Under the pieces are notes generated by a model. That model did no database searches. It saw only the letters and a program-made list of their open reading frames with translations, and was not told where the DNA came from. The position numbers and the translations under genes were made by a program. Below, one piece after another: positions 1 to 8,402 of a stretch of DNA of 62,866 bases (the stretch's first letter is position 1; each line of letters begins with the position of its first letter). The DNA is from Singulisphaera sp. GP187 (GTDB taxonomy: Bacteria; Planctomycetota; Phycisphaerae; Phycisphaerales; SM1A02), in assembly GCA_945868805.1 (NCBI GenBank), contig CAMBMO010000012.1, positions 1-62,866 of the forward strand. The letters run 5' to 3'.

Positions 1-1287
1 GTGCCGCCAGCGACCGTGCCGCCAGCGGAAGTCGTCGCGCCTGACGGTCCGATGGAAGCAGTGCCGCCGACATCAAAGTGTCCACGCGATCGCAAGCTGT
101 CAACAACATTGCGTTATGCAATTCTTCCTCTCATAGGCGAGATTGGTGATGCCACTATTACAGAAGCGCTTGAAGTATTCATTAAAGGTTCGCCAGCATC
201 GCGCCGCGTGAATGCGCTCGTGATTCAATTCGATATCACTGGTGGAACGCAGGCAGATACTGCCGTTCTCGTAGATCAAATCATAAGAATTCGAAAGACA
301 ATGCCTGTCATCGGCGTGTTTGGGTCTGCGCGAGGTCCTGGCGCTGTCTTACCAGTGTTCTGCGATTATTTGATGGTTCTCAACCCTTCAGCAGATGAGA
401 TCGTTATGGACTGGGCACCTGGAACGGATCTGGCAGAAGCGAATATCCCAGAACAGATTCGAACAAATCTTTCCTTGATTACATCTCGCGCATCGGATCG
501 TCCATATTTGAAGTCTGTATTGAAAGGTCTCCTCGATCCAACAGTAGATCTTTTTCTGTGGCAGGGAAGTGATGGCTGTCCAGAAGCCGGCGAAAGTGCG
601 CCTTCAGGTGTCGAGTCAGTTCAATTGAGTAGCGGAAAAGATTCACTCACTGGAATGACAGGAGCGCAACTTGTGACTGCAGGGATCGCTTGCAACGTGA
701 CAGGTGGTCTTGATCAAATCGGAGCAGCACTCGGTGTCAAGAGTTGGCAGGTCCAAGTTGGTGTAGGCGAAAAAATCGTGCAGGAGATTCAGACTTCGAA
801 GCGCAAGGATTTAGACAAGTGGCATTTCACACTCAAAGATGGATTCACTGCAATCAAGACCGCACGCAGTTTGACTGCCGCAATGATCGAAGCAGAAGTA
901 ATTGCTCGTGAAGCCGATCCGCGTCGCCAGCAATTTCAGGGTTCCTATTCGCGCCGTTGGGGCAGAAGTGGTTGGGGATCAAGTTCTGGAGGCACGTTTT
1001 CATGGCGGAAGAATTCTGATACTGCGATCGACGCATGGGCCTTGGTCTTGCAGTTGTATCGGCAGGCGAGTGACGCAACTTCCTATGCGAAGAAGATGGT
1101 GAGTGAACTTCAGGCAAATCCATTGACGATGAGCAATTCAGATCACAAGTCGGATTTCAATGCATTAAAAGCAGAGGTCGATTCGCTGATGTCTCAAAGC
1201 GGAATGTTGACCGTGAAGGGACAGAACGCTGAAAATGCGGTGCAGTGGCTGCGCGCAAATTACAACCAGCCGGTTCGTTCGCAATAA
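1..1287 (+). CDS. ClpP/crotonase-fold (NfeD/SppA-like) protein, 5' partial
   Basis: The window opens inside this gene. The first codons are Pro/Ala/Val-rich, and the 12 bases GTGCCGCCAGCG occur twice (1-12 and 16-27), so GTG at 1 is only the first possible start; the true start probably lies upstream. Residues about 37-128 have the beta-alpha layout of ClpP/SppA/NfeD-type peptidases, with LRYAILPLIGEIGDA, then NALVIQFDITGG, then PVIGVFGSARGPG. Where SppA and NfeD proteins usually carry the nucleophile Ser (S-A-x-S-A-G), I read R-G-P-G, so the domain may be inactive. Residues 310-335 form a Ser/Gly/Trp/Arg-rich patch, and the C-terminus is helical. No transmembrane segment is visible in the part seen. 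The fold assignment is by eye; the substrate is unknown. Confidence 0.55.
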   Translation: MPPATVPPAEVVAPDGPMEAVPPTSKCPRDRKLSTTLRYAILPLIGEIGDATITEALEVFIKGSPASRRVNALVIQFDITGGTQADTAVLVDQIIRIRKTMPVIGVFGSARGPGAVLPVFCDYLMVLNPSADEIVMDWAPGTDLAEANIPEQIRTNLSLITSRASDRPYLKSVLKGLLDPTVDLFLWQGSDGCPEAGESAPSGVESVQLSSGKDSLTGMTGAQLVTAGIACNVTGGLDQIGAALGVKSWQVQVGVGEKIVQEIQTSKRKDLDKWHFTLKDGFTAIKTARSLTAAMIEAEVIAREADPRRQQFQGSYSRRWGRSGWGSSSGGTFSWRKNSDTAIDAWALVLQLYRQASDATSYAKKMVSELQANPLTMSNSDHKSDFNALKAEVDSLMSQSGMLTVKGQNAENAVQWLRANYNQPVRSQ

Positions 1288-1296
1288 CTCGGGTGA

Positions 1297-1707
1297 CAAA
1301 CATACGACTCATCTGTGGTCGGCGCCGCGCAGGGCACAAGTCTGGCATCGCCGTTCGTCGCGGGGACAGCAGCGCTGATTCGATCGCAACATCCTGAGTG
1401 GGATTGCGTCGAGGAGACGAGCAAAGCAGTCACCCAAGCAATCCTCTCCTCGTGCGCAAGCCTCGCTGCCACCGATCCTGTGTACGGACTGCTGATGGGA
1501 GCCGGACGATTAGATGCGTTTGCGGCAACAATGCAGGGACCGCCGATGCCGCGTCTGGGAGATTTCAACTCGGACGGAGTCATCGATGGAATCGATCTCT
1601 CCACACTGCTTTCAGCTTGGGGTGCAGTTCACTCGTCCGCGGACATCGATGGCGACAGCGTCGTTGGCGGATCCGACCTCGCATGGCTCTTTGCCGCGTG
1701 GGGATGA
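1297..1707 (+). pseudogene. C-terminal stump of a secreted subtilase (S8) with dockerin-like tag
   Basis: This frame is open from 1297, just after a TGA, and reads directly into VVGAAQGTSLASPFVAG, the catalytic-serine block of subtilisin-family peptidases (G-T-S-x-A-x-P). The Asp and His blocks, the oxyanion Asn and the signal peptide are absent upstream, where the previous gene ends at 1287. The C-terminus has two dockerin-like calcium loops, GDFNSDGVIDGIDL and ADIDGDSVVGGSDLAWL, each followed by a W-G motif, as in many Phycisphaerae secreted proteins. A GTG at 1315 could start a 130-residue product, but it could not form an active protease. I read this as a 5'-deleted pseudogene. Confidence 0.75.
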
Positions 1708-1753
1708 ATGCGTCGCTGACGAAGTTTCGTCGTGCGGACCGGAGCCTGATGCG

Positions 1754-2620
1754 TCACTTCGCGCCGGATGGCGAGGCGGGTGTCGCTGGCTTCGGGGCGG
1801 GCTTGCCCTCGCCTTGACCCTCGGAATGCTCCTCTTCATGATCTTCCTCGGGCCGGAAACTCTCGTGGCTCGCTTCTTCTTGCTTGTCGAGCGTTTCGAG
1901 AAGTGCCTTCGTGGTCTTTGCATCCCCCGCCAGGATTGCGTTCTCGATCGCAAGAGTGGTCACGATCGAGCCCATCAATTGCTGTCGCATATCGAGTTGA
2001 TACTTCGCGACATCATCGCCGTACTTCGCCTTCGCCTGCGGAGCCATGTTGACCGATGAAATCATCCCCTTCGCGGCGAGCAATCCCGCTTGAATACTCT
2101 GCACTTGCTCGAGATCTCGGGAACGACTCGTTGCATCGAGTGCAGATGCGTTGAGTCCCTTAAAGGATCGATTCACCTGCTTCATCGCTCCGTCGAAATT
2201 CTGTGGCGGACCACCAGCACCACCACGACCACCTCGTGGGGCACCTTGCGTACGTGCAATGCCGACGAGTTCGGTCTCGTCAAGAACGCCATCCTTGTTT
2301 GTGTCCATGACCACGAAAACTTCACGGAACTGCGTTGGTAGCTCTTCTGCACTCAGCTTGCCGTCACCGTTGGTATCGCCCTGCATGAGCCGTTGAACAA
2401 GTTGCTGACCACCCTGACCACCTTGTCCACCTTGTCCACCTTGTCCACCTTGTCCGACCGGACCGCCGGGACCGCCTTCTGGACGACCCTGTTGTCGCCT
2501 TTGCGGTTGGCCTTCCGGCTGACCTTGCGACGGATCCGATGGAGGCGTTGGAGGACTCTGCGCAAATGCGATCGAAGAGAGCAGAATGCTTGCGCATCCA
2601 ATAAATGTGGTGGGTTTCAT
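1754..2620 (-). CDS. exported EF-hand protein with cytochrome b562-like helical bundle
   Basis: The 288-residue product is translated from ATG at 2620, chosen because MKPTTFIGCASILLSSIAFA is a clean signal peptide; an in-frame ATG 33 bases upstream lacks this context. Next come a Pro/Gln/Gly-rich linker with tandem GGQ triplets and two EF-hand loops, DTNGDGKLSAEE (about residues 82-93) and DTNKDGVLDETE (106-117). Residues about 144-256 resemble the four-helix bundle of cytochrome b562: an N-terminal helix with A-M-K-Q-V-N-R-S-F-K and a last helix ending S-H-E-S-F-R. Met146 and His252 sit where b562 has its axial haem ligands. There is no C-x-x-C-H motif. The acidic tail ends in Pro/Ala. The EF-hands are clear; haem binding is inferred. 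It is divergent from uup, 38 bases away. Confidence 0.75.
   Translation of the reverse strand: MKPTTFIGCASILLSSIAFAQSPPTPPSDPSQGQPEGQPQRRQQGRPEGGPGGPVGQGGQGGQGGQGGQGGQQLVQRLMQGDTNGDGKLSAEELPTQFREVFVVMDTNKDGVLDETELVGIARTQGAPRGGRGGAGGPPQNFDGAMKQVNRSFKGLNASALDATSRSRDLEQVQSIQAGLLAAKGMISSVNMAPQAKAKYGDDVAKYQLDMRQQLMGSIVTTLAIENAILAGDAKTTKALLETLDKQEEASHESFRPEEDHEEEHSEGQGEGKPAPKPATPASPSGAK
2410..2454. repeat. 9-bp in-frame tandem repeat (GGQ-coding)
   Basis: Five consecutive copies of a 9-base unit read ACCNTGNCC on the plus strand, four of them identical (ACCTTGTCC). They encode Gly-Gly-Gln triplets in the linker of the EF-hand protein. Because the unit is a multiple of three, changes in copy number would alter linker length without shifting frame. 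Confidence 0.85.
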
Positions 2621-2658
2621 GAGGGTCGGGATCGTAGCGTCCCGTAGAGTCACGCGCC

Positions 2659-4533
2659 ATGCTTCTGTCCTCTTCCAACCTTTCGAAATCCCACGGCATG
2701 CGCGAACTCTTCCGCGGGGTTTCCATCAGCGTCGCCGATGGCGATCGAGTGGGTTTCATCGGACCCAATGGAGCTGGCAAGAGCACGCTCTTGCGAATGA
2801 TGGCTGGGGCGGAGGAGGCAGACGATGGCGAGCTGCGCACGCAACGTGGAGCGGTCATCGTGTATGTCCCACAACGCGACGAATTTGAGGAGGGCGCATC
2901 CCCGCGAACGGCAGCGACAGTCGCCGCGATGCGAGCCGCAAGCGTGCACGGCGACGTGCACGAGGCTGAAGTTCTTGGAGGAGTGATTCTTGGAAAACTG
3001 GGATTCGCCGAATCTCGAATGGATGATCAAGTCGATCGACTCTCAGGTGGATGGAAAAAGCGCCTTTCGATTGCCTGTGGCTTGTGTGAGGCGGGTGGCA
3101 CTCCCGACTTGCTCCTTCTCGACGAGCCAACAAATCATCTCGATGTCGAGGGCATCCGATGGCTCGAACAATTCCTTTCGCGTGGATCGAATGACATTCG
3201 AGCCGGCGCATGTGTCTTCGTCACGCACGATCGAACATTTCTTGAGCGCGTGGCAACACGCGTGATTGAACTCAGTCGCGCCTATCCACAGGGAACACTC
3301 TGCGCCGAGGGCAATTACACCGAATTCCTTCGCCGTCGCGGTGAGTTTCTCGAATCGCAGGCGAAGGCAGAAGCGTCACTCGCCAATGAAGTTCGCGTCG
3401 ACGACAAATGGCTCGCGCGCGGACCGCAAGCGCGTCGAACGAAAGCGAAGAGCCGCATCGAGGAGAGCGCGGATCGACGCGACGAACTTGCTTCGATCTC
3501 GGCAAGAAACGAGGCGGGAAGTGCCGGTGGCGCACGCGTCGACTTCACAGCGAGCGGACGGCGCACACGAAAGTTGGTCTCTGCCCACGGAATCGCGAAG
3601 GGGTTCGATGGCCAAACGCTCTTTCAAGGTCTCGATCTCGAACTCGCGCCAGGAGATCGAATTGGATTGATGGGTCCCAACGGAAGCGGTAAGACCACCC
3701 TCCTTCGAATTCTCTGCGGCGATTTGGCTCCAGATGTTGGAATGGTCCGTTTCGCAGATCCGATGCCGCGAATCGTGGTGCTCCGTCAGCAACGCGCGGA
3801 TATTCCACCGCTGACTCTTCTGCGTGATGCGATCTGTCCACTCGGTGACTTCGTCGACTTCCAGGGTCAGACGATGCACATCACTGGGTGGGCTCGTCGG
3901 TTTCTGTTCACGGATGCACAACTGCTTCAGACCGTCGGCAATCTCTCTGGGGGAGAACGAGCCCGCGCCCACCTCGCGCGGATGATGCTCGAACCCGCTG
4001 ACATCCTTGTGCTCGACGAGCCGACCAACGATCTCGACATCTCGACGCTTGAGGTTCTTGAAGAATCGGTCGAGTCATTCCCCGGAGCCGTCTTGCTGGT
4101 GACACACGACCGAACGATGCTCGAGCGACTCGCGAAATCGATCGTTGTGATTGGTGCGCCGGATGCGTCGGTGTCTGTGGTGACAAGTCTCGACCAAGCT
4201 CTCGTCGTTCTCGAGCGTTCGGAGAAGGCCGCGCAAGAAGCGCTTCGTATGGAGCGCGTCGGCGCAAGCCGCGCGTCGTCGAGTACGAGCGCGTCCGCTC
4301 CCGTCCGACGCAAACTCACGTTCAAGGAGCAGCGCGAGATGGACGGCATGGAGGCTGCGGTTGCCAAGGCCGAGAGCGCGCATCATGTCGCCGAATCGCG
4401 AGTCGCCGATCCCGCGGTCGCGACCAATCATGTGAAGATGGCGGCGGCTTGCAAGGCACTTGAGGTCGCCCACACGGAAATTGCAACGCTTTACGCACGC
4501 TGGCAAGAACTGGAATCCAAGCTCGGGGGCTAA
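2659..4533 (+). CDS. uup: ABC-F family ATPase Uup
   Basis: This 624-residue soluble protein has two ABC ATPase domains and no membrane segment, typical of ABC-F translation and ribosome-associated factors. Domain 1 has Walker A GPNGAGKST (about residue 37), signature LSGGWKKR and Walker B LLLLDEPTNHLD. Domain 2 has MGPNGSGKTT (about 337), LSGGERARA and ILVLDEPTNDLD. Between them lies a basic, helical ABC-F linker rich in Arg and Lys. After a Ser/Ala-rich hinge, the last 80 residues (RRKLTFKEQREMDGME onward) form a coiled-coil domain as in E. coli Uup, which separates it from EttA. Uup is linked to DNA transposition precision and ribosome function. The arrangement is full length with all catalytic motifs intact. 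Confidence 0.9.
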   Translation: MLLSSSNLSKSHGMRELFRGVSISVADGDRVGFIGPNGAGKSTLLRMMAGAEEADDGELRTQRGAVIVYVPQRDEFEEGASPRTAATVAAMRAASVHGDVHEAEVLGGVILGKLGFAESRMDDQVDRLSGGWKKRLSIACGLCEAGGTPDLLLLDEPTNHLDVEGIRWLEQFLSRGSNDIRAGACVFVTHDRTFLERVATRVIELSRAYPQGTLCAEGNYTEFLRRRGEFLESQAKAEASLANEVRVDDKWLARGPQARRTKAKSRIEESADRRDELASISARNEAGSAGGARVDFTASGRRTRKLVSAHGIAKGFDGQTLFQGLDLELAPGDRIGLMGPNGSGKTTLLRILCGDLAPDVGMVRFADPMPRIVVLRQQRADIPPLTLLRDAICPLGDFVDFQGQTMHITGWARRFLFTDAQLLQTVGNLSGGERARAHLARMMLEPADILVLDEPTNDLDISTLEVLEESVESFPGAVLLVTHDRTMLERLAKSIVVIGAPDASVSVVTSLDQALVVLERSEKAAQEALRMERVGASRASSSTSASAPVRRKLTFKEQREMDGMEAAVAKAESAHHVAESRVADPAVATNHVKMAAACKALEVAHTEIATLYARWQELESKLGG

Positions 4534-4592
4534 TCGTCCGTGAGATGGACGCTCCCGCTGTCCCCCGGCAAGCTGGTGAGACAATGCTTGCG

Positions 4593-7478
4593 ATGAAACG
4601 ATTCGCAGTTTCCCTTGTCTCCGTCACGCTCGTTGCACTCGCTTGGGTCGCGACAAGCGCATTCGCGCGACCGCACGATGATCCCGTCCCTGCTCGACCA
4701 CCGCAAGCCACACCATTCGACAGGTTTGCTCCAGCGGTCAAGACGCGCTTCGACGAGACCTGGCTCTATGTTGAGTGCGACGGAATGCCGCACGCGCCGT
4801 TCACCTATCCCTTGATGGTCGGCATCAAGAGCTGGCAGCAACAAGTTCCGATCCCTCAGGCATACACCGGGAGCAATGCGTGGCAGATTCCGCTGAAGCC
4901 GGAACTCGCCGACGATCCGGTTTCTGGAAAGACCCATTTGCGGCGCGGTGCGATCGCGATCGCGGTGAACGGCGTCCCGATCTTCAACGCGCTCAACAAT
5001 CGAGGCGACGATGCATTTCTAGCTGGAGAACTCGACGAACATGGTGGTCACGCCGGGCGCGGCGACGATTACCACTATCACATCGCGCCGCTGGAGCTGC
5101 AGAAGATCGTCGGTCTCGATCAACCAATTGCATACGCGCTCGATGGATTTCCGCTCTACGGACTTTTCGACTCGAAGGCGAAGGCAGGAACGGAAAGGTC
5201 GTGCGCGCTCGGCGGTCGCGATCCGCTCGACGAATTGAATGGACATTTCGGCACGGGCACAAATGGTTCGCGTGGGCTCTATCACTATCACGCGAGTAAG
5301 ACATATCCGTACATCAACGGCGGAATGCGCGGGAAAGTCACCGTGAACCAAGATGAGATCGATCCGCAACCACATGCGCGTCCGCTTCGCCCCGCACTCA
5401 CTCCACTGCGAGGCGCGGCCGTGACCGGGTTCAAAGAGAATGGAGAGAAGTCATGGAGGCTCGAGTACACGATCGCTCGAAAAAAGTTCACTGTCGCGTA
5501 CCGACTCGACGCAAGCGGGAAGTACATCTTTGAATTCACTTCGCCCGACGGCACAAAGACGACGGAGTCCTTCGTCAAAGAGACTGGTCGCGGTCCAGGG
5601 GGCGATCGACCAGAGCGCAGACCTCCCCCGCGAGATCAAGAGAGTGAACGTCCACCCAGACGCCCTCCTCCGCCAGATGAAGGTGCAAGTCCGCCGCCAC
5701 CAGTCGAAAACTTTCTTGCTAGTTTCGTGCTGACCTCCCCTGCCATCGGCGCTGACGGAAAGCTTCCCGCCACATTCACTTGCGACGGCACGAGCGAATC
5801 CCCCCCGCTTAGTTGGACCAATCCGCCCACTGGCACGAAGAGCCTCGCACTCGTGATGGATCATCTCGCTCCTGACAGCATCAAGTCCTATTGGGTGGTC
5901 TACGGAATTCCAGCCCAAAGCAGGACAATCGCTGCGAACGGGGTGACGCTCGGCTCTCTGGGAGTGAACACAGTGAATGGGCGACCCGAGTACGCACCGC
6001 CATGTTCGAACGGACCCGGAGAGAAGAAATACACACTGACGATCTATGCGCTCTCCGTGGCGCCGACACTTGCCGCGCAGAACGTGACTCGCGAAGCACT
6101 GTTGGCCGCGATCACGGACAAGACGCTCGCAACGGCGAGGCTGGACGTGACATACTCGCGGACACAAGCGAAGCAGGCAAACCCCCCGAGAATCGCTGCC
6201 GACCCCCCGACGCCACCTCCCAACTTCCTCTTCATCCTCGTCGATGATCAAGCGTGGAATGGCACATCGGTCGCGATGATTTCTGGGAACGACGCGACAC
6301 GTGCGCCAAACTTTAAGACTCCAAACATTGAAGCACTCGCCGCAAGCGGCATGACGTTCTCGCAGGCATACGCCGCGCATCCCAAGTGTGAATGCTCGCG
6401 TGCGGCGATCTTGACTGGGCGTACGACAACGACGCTCAATGCGATGACGAGAGTTTCAACCGATTGGTCCGCGCCTGCGAGCGATTCCATCGCAAACTCG
6501 CTGAAGAGGTGCAATCCTGCATACCGCGCCGCGCATCTTGGAAAGTGGCAGTGGCCACAGACTCCTGCGTCGATGGGATACGACATCAGCGATGGCATCA
6601 CCCAGAACGACACGGGAAACTCGACCGACCCAAACGACCCAAAACTTCTGTTCAGCATGACGCGCCGAGCACGGGAATTCATGGCGACGCAAGTGAAGGA
6701 AGGACATCCGTTCTATCTGCAAATGTCCTACTACGCGGTTCATACGACTGCACAGTCGCTCGCTGAGACTGCGAAGAAGTATGAATCCCTGGCAGCGGGC
6801 GGTGGCAATCGAGGCGTGCGTGCAGGAGTCGCGGCGATGACCGAGGATTTGGACACATGTGTCGGCGCACTGATGAGCGAGCTTCGAACGCTCGGCATCG
6901 AAAAGAACACCTACATCATCTATATGTCCGACAACGGCGGGCGCACTGGAATTCTCAGCGGCGGCAAGGGAAACCTCGGCGAAGGTGGCATCCGAGTTCC
7001 GCTCATCGTCGCCGGACCGGGCGTTGTTGGCGGGAGTCGCTGCGCGATCCCCGTAATCAGTTACGACATCCTTCCCACGGTGCTCGATTTTGCGGCGCCC
7101 CATCAACTGGACGGCAGATGCGCGCCAGCCAACGGGGTGGAGGGAGGAAGCTGGAAGTCACTGCTGACGCATGAAGGAGCGGGCACCGTGGCAAGATCAA
7201 TCGACCGATTCGTCTGGCACCAACCGGTCGAACTCGATCATCCGCAGTCCGCCATCCGCAAAGGCGATTACAAGCTTGTCTATGAATGGGACACCAAGGT
7301 GGCGCATCTCTTTGATCTCTCAGCGGATCTTTCTGAGAAGCGCGACCTCGCAGCTGAGAAGCCGGAGATCGCCACCGAGTTGCAGTCCGAGCTCATCGCT
7401 CATGTGCGCGCGGGGCTCGGCGATGCGGCGATCGCGGCACTCGAACGTGGCGAGAAGCCAGTGCCTCAAGGCGACTGA
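4593..7478 (+). CDS. exported YHYH - PEBP - sulfatase fusion protein
   Basis: The product is about 961 residues and has three domains. MKRFAVSLVSVTLVALAWV opens a signal peptide, so I prefer ATG 4593; ATG 4584 and 4545 are in frame upstream. Residues about 35-255 form a YHYH domain, with DDYHYHI and a second GLYHYH. A Pro/Arg-rich linker (about 335-370) leads to a phosphatidylethanolamine-binding (YbhB/YbcL-like) domain at 378-525, with TFTCDGTSESPPLSW. Residues 543 to the end are a type I sulfatase: FILVDDQAWN, the formylglycine region C599-E-C-S-R-A-A-I-L-T-G-R, SDNGG and GEGGIRVPLIVAGPG. The motif has Cys where C-x-P/A-x-R expects Pro or Ala, and the GKWH block reads GKWQ. The substrate is unknown and activity is uncertain because of these changes. 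The frame is intact throughout. Confidence 0.85.
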   Translation: MKRFAVSLVSVTLVALAWVATSAFARPHDDPVPARPPQATPFDRFAPAVKTRFDETWLYVECDGMPHAPFTYPLMVGIKSWQQQVPIPQAYTGSNAWQIPLKPELADDPVSGKTHLRRGAIAIAVNGVPIFNALNNRGDDAFLAGELDEHGGHAGRGDDYHYHIAPLELQKIVGLDQPIAYALDGFPLYGLFDSKAKAGTERSCALGGRDPLDELNGHFGTGTNGSRGLYHYHASKTYPYINGGMRGKVTVNQDEIDPQPHARPLRPALTPLRGAAVTGFKENGEKSWRLEYTIARKKFTVAYRLDASGKYIFEFTSPDGTKTTESFVKETGRGPGGDRPERRPPPRDQESERPPRRPPPPDEGASPPPPVENFLASFVLTSPAIGADGKLPATFTCDGTSESPPLSWTNPPTGTKSLALVMDHLAPDSIKSYWVVYGIPAQSRTIAANGVTLGSLGVNTVNGRPEYAPPCSNGPGEKKYTLTIYALSVAPTLAAQNVTREALLAAITDKTLATARLDVTYSRTQAKQANPPRIAADPPTPPPNFLFILVDDQAWNGTSVAMISGNDATRAPNFKTPNIEALAASGMTFSQAYAAHPKCECSRAAILTGRTTTTLNAMTRVSTDWSAPASDSIANSLKRCNPAYRAAHLGKWQWPQTPASMGYDISDGITQNDTGNSTDPNDPKLLFSMTRRAREFMATQVKEGHPFYLQMSYYAVHTTAQSLAETAKKYESLAAGGGNRGVRAGVAAMTEDLDTCVGALMSELRTLGIEKNTYIIYMSDNGGRTGILSGGKGNLGEGGIRVPLIVAGPGVVGGSRCAIPVISYDILPTVLDFAAPHQLDGRCAPANGVEGGSWKSLLTHEGAGTVARSIDRFVWHQPVELDHPQSAIRKGDYKLVYEWDTKVAHLFDLSADLSEKRDLAAEKPEIATELQSELIAHVRAGLGDAAIAALERGEKPVPQGD

Positions 7479-7502
7479 AAGCCCAAGCGACAATCCTGAC
7501 GA

Positions 7503-8390
7503 TCACTTTGGCTTGTTCGTATTGCCGATGGCGATCACCTTCGCGGTATCACCTGTCCCCTGAAAGACGGCAATAAACGGCACGGAATCAGCTGGAAGCG
7601 ACGTGAACCCGACCGTTTGGCCCATCGAGAGATTGCACGAAACGACTGTCAGATCACCGCAGCGCGTCGCTCGCGCATCTGTGATCACTGCGGGTTGGGT
7701 CTTCGCCCTGCTGGCCCCTTTGATCAGGTCGGCACGGACTAATTGACCCTTGAAGTTCACAACTTGCATGCCATCAGCGAGCATCGCATCGAATGGCTTC
7801 ATGTCTTTCGTCTGCTGAAACTTGAGAAACTTCGCGAGCATCGCTTGACCCTCAGCGTTAAGAGTTGCGTCACCCGGGAACTTTGGGGCACTCGTCGCCG
7901 GCCGCGTCGCTGGCATGCTGAGCGACGCCCATGCGGCGATCTTCCAGGACCCGTCCACGAACTGCCAGACACCAATGCGAGCAACGGCGTCCTTCGAGAG
8001 GCTCTCGCCCTCAAACACCTGTCCGGCCGCGACAAGGCAAGTCGTCACGAGTGCATCCCCACAACGGGTTGCGATGACATCGGTGATCTCGGGGGACTTC
8101 GTTGCGATTGCGACGATTCGCGGCATGGACAGCGCGAAGTCAGTCGCACCGTCGAAAGCGACCAATTGCATGCACGGCTGCATGCTTGCTGCGACACCCG
8201 ATGCGTCGTTCGCCACGATCTTCGCAAACCAATCTTTGATGAGCGTGGTGCCGAGCGTCTTGAGCCCCGCATCGTCCTTGGGCCAAGGCGTCACCGGCGG
8301 GGACGCAGGCGCCTGCGCGAATACTTGTGAGGCGAGAATGCACGGCGCGATAAACGTCGCAACGATCGAAGCGCAATGGCTCAGTTTCAT
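7503..8390 (-). CDS. exported tandem NTF2/SnoaL-like (DUF4440-type) protein
   Basis: The 295-residue product begins with a signal peptide (MKLSHCASIVATFIAPCILA, cleavage near AFA/QAP) and then has two similar alpha+beta domains of about 115 residues. Both show the same order: an opening helix with a Trp/Phe-Lys core (LIKDWFAKIVAND and MLAKFLKFQQTKD), a strand block with Cys-Gly-Asp (TRCGDALVTTCLVA and TRCGDLTVVSCNLS), and a closing strand. That internal duplication suggests an NTF2-like fold, used for ligand binding or small-molecule catalysis; no function can be given. It converges with the sulfatase fusion 25 bases away and lies 12 bases downstream of the helicase stop, so it may share its transcript. 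Confidence 0.6.
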   Translation of the reverse strand: MKLSHCASIVATFIAPCILASQVFAQAPASPPVTPWPKDDAGLKTLGTTLIKDWFAKIVANDASGVAASMQPCMQLVAFDGATDFALSMPRIVAIATKSPEITDVIATRCGDALVTTCLVAAGQVFEGESLSKDAVARIGVWQFVDGSWKIAAWASLSMPATRPATSAPKFPGDATLNAEGQAMLAKFLKFQQTKDMKPFDAMLADGMQVVNFKGQLVRADLIKGASRAKTQPAVITDARATRCGDLTVVSCNLSMGQTVGFTSLPADSVPFIAVFQGTGDTAKVIAIGNTNKPK

Positions 8391-8402
8391 AGATCGAAGA
8401 TG

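Noticed and set aside
5451-6380. 309-codon minus-strand frame
   Set aside because: Antisense to the PEBP and sulfatase parts of the fusion protein; Cys/Arg-rich with no signal or domain.
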